Source: Planctomycetaceae bacterium
Lineage (GTDB): Bacteria; Planctomycetota; Planctomycetia; Planctomycetales; Planctomycetaceae
Direction: 5' to 3'
Length of the DNA: 6,199 bases
NCBI GenBank assembly: GCA_027000105.1
Contig: JALTOP010000158.1
Coordinates: 1-6,199 of the forward strand
Below, piece after piece: positions 1 to 6,139 of this stretch. Made by a program: the position numbers and the translations under genes. The stretch's first letter is position 1, and every line of letters starts with the position of its first letter. The notes beneath the pieces are model-generated. The model saw only the letters and a program-made list of their open reading frames with translations. It searched no databases and had not been told where the DNA came from.

Positions 1-463
1 TTCAGGAACAGGGCTGGACACCAATGTTGTCGGACGCAAACATAACGATCATGTTTCCAGCCCGCGAGACTGGTGCCAAACCCGATTCATCCACATACGC
101 GGCCTGACTGAAAAAACCGCGGGAAATGCGACAGGTATTGGCATTGCGGAGTTCTGCACCGAAGCGACAGTCAAACAGATCGATTGGGAAAAAACGGTCG
201 TCAATGCAATAACGGCCGGGCACCCGACATCAGCAATGCAACCGGTCACGTACCGGACAGACCGTGAGGTCCTTGATGCTGTTTTCAGGATGATCGGCGA
301 TCAGGCCAAAATAGTGCAGATCAAAAATACACTCCAACCGAACCGTCTGTTGGTCAGCCAGTCATGTCTGGAAGAAATAAAGCAAATGGCTCCCAATGCA
401 CAAATTTCCCCTTTTTCAGCGTTAATCATGACTCCTGAAGGCAATTTTCCGGAAATCAGGTAG
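1..463 (+). CDS. C-terminal fragment of a LarA-like (lactate racemase / DUF2088-type) protein, 5' end outside window
   Basis: The frame is open from the left edge to a TAG at 461-463, giving 153 residues without a start, so this is the 3' end of a longer gene and not a short ORF beginning at the internal ATG at 236. Visible motifs are SGTGLDTNVVGR at fragment residues 1-12, GNATGIGIAEF at 41-51, and a stretch near residues 95-118 ending in NTLQPNRLLVSQS-like sequence. From memory, this order (GTGxDxNVxGR, GNAxGIGxADF, then IxNTLxxxxLxVSE) is typical of the C-terminal half of LarA-like proteins of about 420 residues, the family of nickel-pincer lactate racemase. I cannot place the catalytic or cofactor residues because the N-terminal part is missing, so substrate and activity are unknown. 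Many LarA-like paralogues do not act on lactate, and a DUF362-type protein is an alternative. The gene reads toward the CBS gene but is separated from it by 439 bases. Confidence 0.65.
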   Translation, partial: SGTGLDTNVVGRKHNDHVSSPRDWCQTRFIHIRGLTEKTAGNATGIGIAEFCTEATVKQIDWEKTVVNAITAGHPTSAMQPVTYRTDREVLDAVFRMIGDQAKIVQIKNTLQPNRLLVSQSCLEEIKQMAPNAQISPFSALIMTPEGNFPEIR

Positions 464-483
464 CGAACATAAATGCAGTAATG

Positions 484-505
484 GGAGAGATTTCCCCTTT
501 TCTCC
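484..505 (+). terminator. Weak hairpin just after the LarA-like gene
   Basis: GGAGAGA at 484-490 can pair with TTTCTCC at 499-505, a 7-bp stem with one G-U pair and an 8-base loop. It sits 20 bases after the stop codon, where a terminator would be expected. The following bases (TTCGTGTTG) are not a convincing T run, so termination here is doubtful. Confidence 0.2.
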
Positions 506-606
506 TTCGTGTTGCACTGTTTGATATTGTTGATTTTGTTTCTGTTTCAGCGTCTTGTTTGCGGGGCGTTTCTAACTGTGGCCATGCCTGCATTTTGCCT
601 GTCCAT

Positions 607-636
607 AAAATGGCGGTTTTTCGCCAATTTTCTTTT
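607..636 (+). terminator. Candidate intrinsic terminator with T-rich tail
   Basis: TGGCG at 611-615 pairs with CGCCA at 622-626 around a GTTTTT loop. The stem can extend by AAAA (607-610) against TTTT (628-631) across one bulged base. It runs straight into TTTTCTTTTT at 628-636. It lies about 145 bases after the LarA-like stop and just before the promoter candidate for the CBS gene, which suits a terminator separating the two transcripts. The GC core is only 5 bp, so strength is uncertain. Confidence 0.4.
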
Positions 637-657
637 TCAACAGAATTTCCTCGCATT

Positions 658-686
658 TAGACAACAAATCAATTATTATCTATAAG
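658..686 (+). promoter_or_regulatory. Candidate sigma70-type promoter for the CBS gene
   Basis: TAGACA at 658-663 (5 of 6 matches to TTGACA) and TATAAG at 681-686 (5 of 6 matches to TATAAT) are separated by the optimal 17 bases, in an AT-rich stretch. Transcription would start near 693 and leave a leader of about 210 bases before the CBS start. The match was found by eye, and other start sites nearer the gene are possible. Confidence 0.4.
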
Positions 687-887
687 TTCAGCAACTCCCT
701 TTCTCATGATACAGCGTTCTATTTTGCGAGATTGAATTCAGAATGTCCGGGCCTTTGGGCGTGCCTTTCCTGTAAGCACGATCGTGTAAAATTCACGCCG
801 AACTGATACCGGGTAACTCGGTTGGGTCGATTTCCTTGTTTTTCAGGGTGGTTGAACAGGTTTTCGCAAAGCAGGGGCGCACTCTAT

Positions 888-893
888 AAGGAG
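888..893 (+). promoter_or_regulatory. Ribosome binding site of the CBS gene
   Basis: AAGGAG lies 9 bases before the ATG at 903. It is the only strong Shine-Dalgarno sequence seen in front of any gene in the window, and it fixes the start of the CBS gene. Confidence 0.85.
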
Positions 894-902
894 TGACACG
901 TT

Positions 903-1388
903 ATGGATTCCTATCGCAATCTGACGGCCAGAGATATCATGATCAAGAAGGTCATCACACTTCGTCCTCATGTACAGGCAATGGATGCCATCAAGGTGAT
1001 GCTCAAGCATAAAATTGCCGGGGTTCCCGTTGTCGATGCGCTCGGCCAGTATGTCGGGGTCTTCACCGAAAAAAGTTCTCTGAGCGTATTGATCGGTGTT
1101 GAATACGAAAGTAATCCGACAACTGAAATCGGTCATTATGTCGACAGGGAAGCGGAAACGATTGACGAAGAAACCGACCTGCTGACAATCGTGAACATTT
1201 TCCTGAAGAAGCCATATCGTCGTTTGCCGGTGTTGCGCAACGGCGTTGAACTGGTCGGACTGGTCTGCCGACGTGATGTTCTGCGTGCGTTTCATCGTGG
1301 CGTAAAACAGCAAACAGCCACTTCAGATTCCGGGATTCTCTACTTCAGCGGATTAATGGAAAGAGAAGATTCAACGGTACTCCCGTAG
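903..1388 (+). CDS. Two-CBS-domain protein
   Basis: This 161-residue protein is almost entirely a tandem CBS pair (Bateman module), a cytosolic fold that usually binds adenosine ligands such as AMP, ATP or S-adenosylmethionine. CBS1 spans about residues 8-62 (TARDIM start, IAGVPVVD core at 38-45, then GVFTEKS at 52-58). CBS2 spans about 77-132 (RRLPVL core at 106-111, then GLVCRRDVLRA at 119-129). In the usual ligand motif GxxT/SxxD, CBS2 keeps Asp125 but has Cys122 in the T/S position. CBS1 has Thr55 but Ser58 in the Asp position, so binding may be unequal between the two sites. The roughly 30-residue tail has no known domain. With no catalytic or transport domain attached, it probably senses a ligand and acts on a partner that the window does not reveal. 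The start is fixed by a good ribosome binding site. It is a single-gene unit followed by a strong terminator. Confidence 0.9.
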   Translation: MDSYRNLTARDIMIKKVITLRPHVQAMDAIKVMLKHKIAGVPVVDALGQYVGVFTEKSSLSVLIGVEYESNPTTEIGHYVDREAETIDEETDLLTIVNIFLKKPYRRLPVLRNGVELVGLVCRRDVLRAFHRGVKQQTATSDSGILYFSGLMEREDSTVLP

Positions 1389-1435
1389 CCTGAATCTCAA
1401 TCATGCATAAAAATCCTGGATGAACTTTCTTGATG

Positions 1436-1480
1436 AGTCGTGTAACGCGTTTTTCTCCCAGCGGGTTACACGACTTTTTC
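1436..1480 (+). terminator. Intrinsic terminator of the CBS gene
   Basis: AGTCGTGTAAC at 1436-1446 is the perfect reverse complement of GTTACACGACT at 1465-1475, an 11-bp stem around an 18-base loop. It is followed directly by TTTTTCTTTC. It sits 47 bases past the CBS stop. On the minus strand the hairpin is not followed by a T run, but it lies just past the stop of the convergent frame at 1483-1704 and might still slow polymerase from that side. Confidence 0.88.
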
Positions 1481-1482
1481 TT

Positions 1483-1704
1483 TCATTGGAAATCCTGCAA
1501 TACAACCGAAGCGATCGGATTGGCCCCAACTGCTTTCATTTCCTGTTCAACGTTGCCAATATCAAGGTGTTTGGCGTAATTCGTAAAAACAGTGTTTTCA
1601 GAGGTCGAAAGTCCAGAACTTTCCCGCAATAATGGCAAGTCAGACAAGGCAGGAATGTCCACTAATGTTCCAGTGGTACTTAACGTAACCTGTCCAGGAC
1701 TCAT
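1483..1704 (-). CDS. Possible small protein or 3' remnant of a decayed gene, unknown function
   Basis: This minus-strand frame encodes 73 residues from the ATG at 1704 and ends at a TGA exactly beside the CBS terminator, where a convergent gene would be expected to stop. The residue mix looks protein-like (for example TNYAKHLDIGNVEQEMKAVG near the C-terminus), with no low complexity and no membrane segment. I do not recognise the family. The frame stays open upstream of the ATG to a TAG near 1772, adding about 22 residues without another ATG, and there is no clear ribosome binding site. That pattern fits either a short gene with an alternative start or the surviving tail of a longer gene cut off when the Hsp70 operon came to lie beside it. 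It could also be chance. The plus-strand frame over the same bases has no homology to Hsp70. Confidence 0.35.
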   Translation of the reverse strand: MSPGQVTLSTTGTLVDIPALSDLPLLRESSGLSTSENTVFTNYAKHLDIGNVEQEMKAVGANPIASVVLQDFQ

Positions 1705-1816
1705 GATTCCAGCCAGAGCAGAGGGGCGGGTAAACAGTGAACTTTTTTCCGGTCGATCTGTCCAGGTTCCCGACTACGTCACTGGCTTCTGTACTGATCG
1801 AATTGGGTGTTTCAAC

Positions 1817-3556
1817 ATGATTCTTGGTATCGATTTGGGAACGACGAATTCTCTTTGTGCTGTTTTTCAGGATGGAAAACCTGTCCTGATCCCGAATGCG
1901 CATGGAGATTATTTAACCCCTTCGGTTGTTGGATTGCTTGATGATGGGCAGGTTATCGTTGGTGCCACCGCGAAGGAGTTGCGTGTCACGAAACCGGCAC
2001 AGACGGCTTCCCGGTTCAAGCGATTAATGGGGACTGAACAGAAGATTCAGGTAGGTACCCAATCCTTCACTGCTCCCGAACTTTCCAGTCTGGTTTTGAA
2101 GTCGCTCAAGGCAGATGCGGAAGCGTTTCTGAAAGAAGCTGTAGCCGATGTTGTTATTTCGGTTCCTGCCTACTTCAACGATTATCAACGCCGGGCAACG
2201 AAGTTCGCGGGGGAACTGGCAGGGTTGAATGTTCGTCGTATCATCAACGAACCGACCGCAGCGGCACTCACTTACGGTTTTCATGATCGCAATTCGGATA
2301 AATCGCTGCTTGTGATCGATTTGGGGGGCGGCACGTTTGATGTCACCGTCATGGAGATTTTCGAGGGAAACCTCGAAATCATTTCCACGGCGGGAGAGTC
2401 GATTTTAGGAGGTGAAGATTTTACAGATCGTATTGTTTCGAGCATCCTCAAAAAGAAGGAGATCAATTTTGAAGCAGCCGAGCTTAAATATCCTCTGATG
2501 GTTGCCCGTCTGTCACAGGAATGTGAACAAGCCAAGCGGGAATTGTCGCAGCAGGAACAGGCGACCATCCGTATTCCTCAACAGGATGGGACTTTCTCGC
2601 AGTCTCCTGAAGAAGTCACGATAACGCGGGAAAGCTTCAAACAGGAAACGCAACAACTACTCGACCGCATTTCCCGCCCGGTTCTGAAAACCTTGCGAGA
2701 TGCCCGCAAGGGGATTGAAGATGTCGGCGATGTAATTTTTGTTGGTGGAGCAACACGCATGTTTCTGATGGAGGAATTCGTCAAGACCAAACTGAAGCAG
2801 ACGCCGTTGTGTGAGATCAATCCGGACGAAGTTGTTGCACTGGGGGCAGCAGTACAGGCGGCACTCATTGCGGATGATCGCGCCGTCGATGACATGGTCA
2901 TGACGGATGTCTGTCCCTTTACGCTGGGCATCGAAATTTCTCATGAATTTGGTTCTCGCATCGCAACCGGGTACTTCATGCCGATCATTCATCGCAATAC
3001 CACGATCCCTGTTTCGAAGGAAGATTCGGTGTCAACTCTTCACGATAACCAGACGGAGGTGAGTATTCGCGTTTTTCAGGGTGAACATCGCAAAGTGGAA
3101 GAAAATATATTTCTGGGAGAATTAAAAGTTCGCGGCATTCCGAGTGGTCCCAAGGGGAAAGTTGTTCTGATTCGCTTCACTTACGATTTGAATGGCATTC
3201 TTGAAGTAGAAGCGGTCGTTGACGAGACGGGTAAAAAGGCATCGGTCGTGTTGGCAAATCATGCCCAGGGGCTCAGTGAGCGTGAATTGCGTCAGGCAGT
3301 TAAAAAGTTGCAGAAACTGAAATATTACCCGCGCGACGATAGCCGAAACCGACGATTGCTGTTGTTCTGTGAAAAGCTGGTTGGCGAAGTCAGTCCACAT
3401 CAACGCGAAGGGCTGGAGACAGTCATCAATCAGTACGAAGATGCCATGGCGAGTGGCGAGCGGGAGTATTTTGAAACCGCCAGGGAAAATCTGTTGATGG
3501 TACTGAGCGAACTGGGCATAAGTTATCACGAAGTGGATGAGGATGACTCTGAATAA
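1817..3556 (+). CDS. hscC: HscC-family Hsp70 chaperone
   Basis: This 579-residue cytosolic Hsp70 is an ATP-driven chaperone that binds and releases hydrophobic peptide segments. The nucleotide-binding domain covers residues 1 to about 358: IDLGTTNS at 5-12, VPAYF at 116-120, INEPTAAA at 143-150, DLGGGTFDVTV at 168-178 and VGGATRM at 309-315. Equivalents of the DnaK catalytic and switch residues are present: Lys68 (K70), Pro117 (P143), Arg125 (R151) and Thr173 (T199). A linker at 360-364 (MVMTD) leads to the beta substrate-binding domain (about 365-480), a helical lid (about 486-568), and a short acidic tail. Linker, length and passages such as APELSSLVLKSLKADAE match E. coli HscC (about 556 residues) better than DnaK (638 residues), as far as I recall the sequences. 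The start at 1817 is chosen because Hsp70 homology begins at MILGIDLG. The frame is open 225 bases further upstream, but that part has no Hsp70 character. The ribosome binding site is weak (GGGTG at 1805-1809). The two downstream genes are translationally close, so all three are likely one operon. Confidence 0.95.
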   Translation: MILGIDLGTTNSLCAVFQDGKPVLIPNAHGDYLTPSVVGLLDDGQVIVGATAKELRVTKPAQTASRFKRLMGTEQKIQVGTQSFTAPELSSLVLKSLKADAEAFLKEAVADVVISVPAYFNDYQRRATKFAGELAGLNVRRIINEPTAAALTYGFHDRNSDKSLLVIDLGGGTFDVTVMEIFEGNLEIISTAGESILGGEDFTDRIVSSILKKKEINFEAAELKYPLMVARLSQECEQAKRELSQQEQATIRIPQQDGTFSQSPEEVTITRESFKQETQQLLDRISRPVLKTLRDARKGIEDVGDVIFVGGATRMFLMEEFVKTKLKQTPLCEINPDEVVALGAAVQAALIADDRAVDDMVMTDVCPFTLGIEISHEFGSRIATGYFMPIIHRNTTIPVSKEDSVSTLHDNQTEVSIRVFQGEHRKVEENIFLGELKVRGIPSGPKGKVVLIRFTYDLNGILEVEAVVDETGKKASVVLANHAQGLSERELRQAVKKLQKLKYYPRDDSRNRRLLLFCEKLVGEVSPHQREGLETVINQYEDAMASGEREYFETARENLLMVLSELGISYHEVDEDDSE

Positions 3557-4343
3557 ACGCGAGTATCTCAAACAGGCTTTCTCGTACAAGTTAGCACATG
3601 AAACCGGGAAAATGATCGCCGCCCGTCGCGATTTTCTTGCGGGGAACGCTCGGGCTACGGTCAATAATACTCTTGCCCACCGACAGGAACTGTTCTGGCA
3701 ACTACAGGAATTCCGTTACGAATTCTGGGATCTTTCTGCTAAAGAACGCGAAAGTAAGATCGATGAATTATCGAAACAGGCTCCTGCGGAATTCAAAATC
3801 AGTCTGGAGCATCTGCAACAGGTGGGCGGTCTGGAAGAAGATGTCAAAAAACTGGAAAATGATCTCGATTTCGATCCTCTGCTAGTCGAGCGTTTCAAAA
3901 GCCGACTCTTATGGAAGGATGATGCAGTTCCGCATGTACTTGAACTTCGCACGGCGATCCCTGCCAAAACATACGCAGACTTCAAACGGATTCAAGGATC
4001 GGTCCCGACTTTGCGGGAAAAGTATCCACAACTCGCCCGCCTCGTTCCGCAATGGCTCGAGATGATCGAAACATCGGAAGTGGTATTGGATGAGTCAGCT
4101 GCATCCCGACACAGAGGTACTCCAAGGCATTCATCCCAATATGTTGATCCGTCGGATCAAGCCGTGGAGGAATTTATCAGGACAGAAATAGAAACGAATC
4201 GACAGCCAGATAGGGCTGACAAAGCAGTTGAAGTGGCCGAAGAGGAAGAGGCTGGAGGTTGCATAACGGCTTTCAGGTATTGGATCATTTTCTACCTCGT
4301 TGTTAAACTCTTGCGTTTCTTCCTGGCCACTATGATAGACTAA
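3537..4343 (+). CDS. Unknown protein with C-terminal membrane anchor, in Hsp70 operon
   Basis: I do not recognise this 268-residue protein. Residues 1 to about 180 look helical and charged, with a possible coiled-coil stretch near 67-110 and leucine-rich helices near 110-180. Residues 183-240 are polar and acidic, ending in an EEEE run at 235-238, and look like a flexible linker. Residues 242-264 (CITAFRYWIIFYLVVKLLRFF) form one hydrophobic segment followed by only four residues. With no signal peptide, this predicts a tail-anchored protein with its bulk in the cytosol. The ATG at 3537 overlaps hscC by 20 bases; a second ATG at 3543 (14-base overlap, 266 residues, beginning MTLNKREY) is equally possible and has the slightly better upstream spacing (AAGTGG). 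Neither start has a strong ribosome binding site, so coupling to hscC translation is likely. The stop is 2 bases before the J-like gene. An adaptor, receptor or exchange-factor role for the Hsp70 is a guess from position only. Confidence 0.85.
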   Translation: MRMTLNKREYLKQAFSYKLAHETGKMIAARRDFLAGNARATVNNTLAHRQELFWQLQEFRYEFWDLSAKERESKIDELSKQAPAEFKISLEHLQQVGGLEEDVKKLENDLDFDPLLVERFKSRLLWKDDAVPHVLELRTAIPAKTYADFKRIQGSVPTLREKYPQLARLVPQWLEMIETSEVVLDESAASRHRGTPRHSSQYVDPSDQAVEEFIRTEIETNRQPDRADKAVEVAEEEEAGGCITAFRYWIIFYLVVKLLRFFLATMID

Positions 4344-4345
4344 CC

Positions 4346-6139
4346 ATGCCTGAAACTCCGAATTGGAATTTGCTCCCCGGGAACCCGTTGAAGTTTTTTC
4401 AGCTTCAACGCGGTTGCGATCAGCGTGCGCTCAAGCGTGCTTATGGGAAGTTAATTCGCCAATTCAAACCGGAGAAGTTTCCGGAAGAGTTCAAAAAAAT
4501 CCGGGCCGCTTATGAACAACTCCAGCAGGAAATCGAATACGCCCACTGGGAAGAAGAGCAGGAGACAACGCCCGGTTATCAAATCACTATTGACGAAAAA
4601 CCAGAATCTGGCAGCGAAGAAAGCTCGACAGAAAGCAGTCGCGAATCAATTATCATCAATGGGCCCATTCCAACATTGATGGGGGTTTCCGTTGATCCCT
4701 CCTGGAAAACGCGAATCGAGAAAGAGAATCCGGAAGACCTCTACGCGGAACTGGAAACAAAAGCACCGAAACAGCCGGAAGATTATCTGAAGCTGGCTAT
4801 CCTGTCGGATGTCGTCTACGACCAACCTGAACCGGGCGAACCACCTCAGTTTGAAACCTGGTTGTTGCGCGGGATCGAGTTGACATCGGAACCGTATACT
4901 CTCGTCTCGGTGCTCTGGACCTACTTTGAACATATTCCAGAAGACCGGTTTATCGACGATTCACAACTGGTTCAGTATCTGCTCCATCTGGCAGAGGTTA
5001 TTAACACGCATCGCTTTTTCCGGTTAACGGTTCCTCTGTGGTTCAAACTGCTGCGGGAAGCTCCTCTGGAAACATTTCGGGAAGCACTCGATCGCTGTGA
5101 AACAATTCTGTTCGATCCAAATGAACAGGAAAAACTTGTTTTCTACATCCAGATGCTCAATGCGATGCAATGGAAAATTGATGAAGCCCGCCGGGTCGCG
5201 CACACCCACGGTTTGTATCGCCCGGAATTCGATGAACTTGCCTACTGGCTGGATACAAAAAAAGAGTATCTGGAATCCCATTACGACCTGCTGCCGTTTT
5301 ATAATCTCGATAACGTTTTTGACCAAACCGAGATGATCCGCTCATATCACAACAGCCTGGGAAGATTTCTGAATCAGGATCATGCGGTTCTGCGAAGGCG
5401 TTTTCACGAGATGCTGCGCGATTACATTCTCAATACTCCGGAAATCGCCCAGGAAAAATTGATTCAGTTTCAACTTTCTGTTTTGCAGGATGATTCAGAA
5501 ATTCTGGAGTGTTTTTCAACCTCGCTGGAAGATGAAAAAAACTTTCTCAACCTCTGGACCTGGATGGTCAACGACTGCCCAGCCATGCACACTGAACCGG
5601 AAACGGAACCGGAAAAGATGGAAGCGAACGCAACACAGTTTCTCAGGCAGTGTCGTCGCGTTAAAATGGCGGGTGATTCCGATTTGGACGAAGACGCTGG
5701 AAGAAAAAAACTGGCAAGGTTGATTATTCCAGCATCTGTTTTCGTACCATTGGTTACAGGATTCTCGTACCTTGCTATTAAGTATATTCCATTCAAAACA
5801 GATCTTGATGATGTCAATTTCTTTTTTGGGTGTATTTATACGTTTCTAGCGACAGGGGCTAGTTACATTATGGCGAATGTGATCCGTGCGGCAATGTTGA
5901 AGGGGATACGAAGGAGGATTCGTAAAAAAATTGATACAGTCCAGCAATATCAAAAATGCTTACAACCAATTTGGATAACCTTCCTGTCCAATAACCACTG
6001 GCAATACGAGTCAGTCATTGAGCATTTTTTGTCTCGAAAAGATAAGCAGCGCGGTGAAAGTGTCTATCTATTCTATAATTACGCAATCAGAGACACCGGG
6101 GCCTTAATCGTCGCGTTGGCCCGGCGATTTTTGCCGTGA
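4346..6139 (+). CDS. Membrane-anchored J-like co-chaperone with KPE in place of HPD
   Basis: This 597-residue protein begins with a J-like domain at about residues 11-65: PLKFFQL, helix II DQRALKRAYGKLIRQF (25-40), the loop KPE at 41-43, and helix III FPEEFKKIRAAYEQL (45-59). Classical J domains stimulate Hsp70 ATPase through an invariant HPD at the loop; here His and Asp are replaced by Lys and Glu. Residues 66-102 are acidic and Ser-rich, probably a flexible linker. Residues about 120-440 are helical and may form a repeat-like solenoid, which I cannot assign to a family. Two membrane segments follow (about 458-480 and 491-512) with a short acidic loop between them. Basic residues flank both (RKK at 453-455; KGIRRRIRKK at 519-528), so both ends should be cytosolic. 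The start is 2 bases after the previous stop with no clear ribosome binding site, which points to translational coupling. Similar J-like membrane proteins (DjlB, DjlC) are partners of E. coli HscC, which supports a pair with the Hsp70 encoded upstream. Confidence 0.88.
   Translation: MPETPNWNLLPGNPLKFFQLQRGCDQRALKRAYGKLIRQFKPEKFPEEFKKIRAAYEQLQQEIEYAHWEEEQETTPGYQITIDEKPESGSEESSTESSRESIIINGPIPTLMGVSVDPSWKTRIEKENPEDLYAELETKAPKQPEDYLKLAILSDVVYDQPEPGEPPQFETWLLRGIELTSEPYTLVSVLWTYFEHIPEDRFIDDSQLVQYLLHLAEVINTHRFFRLTVPLWFKLLREAPLETFREALDRCETILFDPNEQEKLVFYIQMLNAMQWKIDEARRVAHTHGLYRPEFDELAYWLDTKKEYLESHYDLLPFYNLDNVFDQTEMIRSYHNSLGRFLNQDHAVLRRRFHEMLRDYILNTPEIAQEKLIQFQLSVLQDDSEILECFSTSLEDEKNFLNLWTWMVNDCPAMHTEPETEPEKMEANATQFLRQCRRVKMAGDSDLDEDAGRKKLARLIIPASVFVPLVTGFSYLAIKYIPFKTDLDDVNFFFGCIYTFLATGASYIMANVIRAAMLKGIRRRIRKKIDTVQQYQKCLQPIWITFLSNNHWQYESVIEHFLSRKDKQRGESVYLFYNYAIRDTGALIVALARRFLP

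Larger units (their letters stand above)
464..902. other. Intergenic region between the LarA-like fragment and the CBS gene
   Basis: These 439 bases hold no supportable gene. The short minus-strand frame at 456-656 has no ribosome binding site and no recognisable protein character. The stretch contains a weak hairpin at 484-505, a T-rich hairpin at 607-636, a promoter-like pair of hexamers at 658-686, a perfect 10-base palindrome at 777-786 (CACGATCGTG), and the ribosome binding site of the CBS gene at 888-893. If the promoter is right, the CBS transcript has a leader of about 210 bases. I see no known riboswitch in it, but I cannot exclude one by eye. Confidence 0.6.
1389..1816. other. Region between the CBS gene and hscC
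   Basis: This stretch contains the CBS terminator (1436-1480), a possible minus-strand small gene (1483-1704), and about 112 bases (1705-1816) that would be a divergent promoter region for that small gene and for hscC. I found no convincing -35/-10 pair for hscC and no CIRCE-like inverted repeat (TTAGCACTC-N9-GAGTGCTAA) of the kind that controls many groE or dnaK operons. Confidence 0.55.

Noticed and set aside
236..463. 75-residue gene starting at the internal ATG at 236
   Set aside because: The same frame is open to the left edge and the upstream residues carry LarA-like motifs, so this ATG is internal to a longer gene.
404..501. Direct repeat ATTTCCCCTTTT at 404-415 and 490-501
   Set aside because: It is only 12 bases of low-complexity sequence, with one copy inside a coding region; chance is the simplest explanation.
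456..656. 66-residue minus-strand frame in the first intergenic region
   Set aside because: It covers both candidate hairpins, has no ribosome binding site and has a skewed Lys/Thr/Arg-rich composition; not supportable as a gene.
777..786. Perfect palindrome CACGATCGTG as an operator
   Set aside because: A 10-base palindrome is expected by chance in a few hundred bases roughly every second or third region, and it does not extend further; it is noted only within the leader finding.
843..1313. 156-residue minus-strand frame antisense to the CBS gene
   Set aside because: It lies opposite a clear CBS protein with its own ribosome binding site and has no recognisable protein character; it is a codon-bias shadow.
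1640..1903. 87-residue minus-strand frame overlapping the hscC start
   Set aside because: It covers the Hsp70 phosphate-1 motif on the opposite strand, competes with the frame at 1483-1704, and has no ribosome binding site.
3122..3664. 180-residue minus-strand frame across the hscC / unknown gene junction
   Set aside because: It runs antisense through well-supported Hsp70 substrate-domain and lid sequence and shows no family features.
6122..6136. Short hairpin CGGC/GCCG at the end of the J-like gene as a terminator
   Set aside because: The stem is only 4 bp, it overlaps the last codons, and no T run follows.
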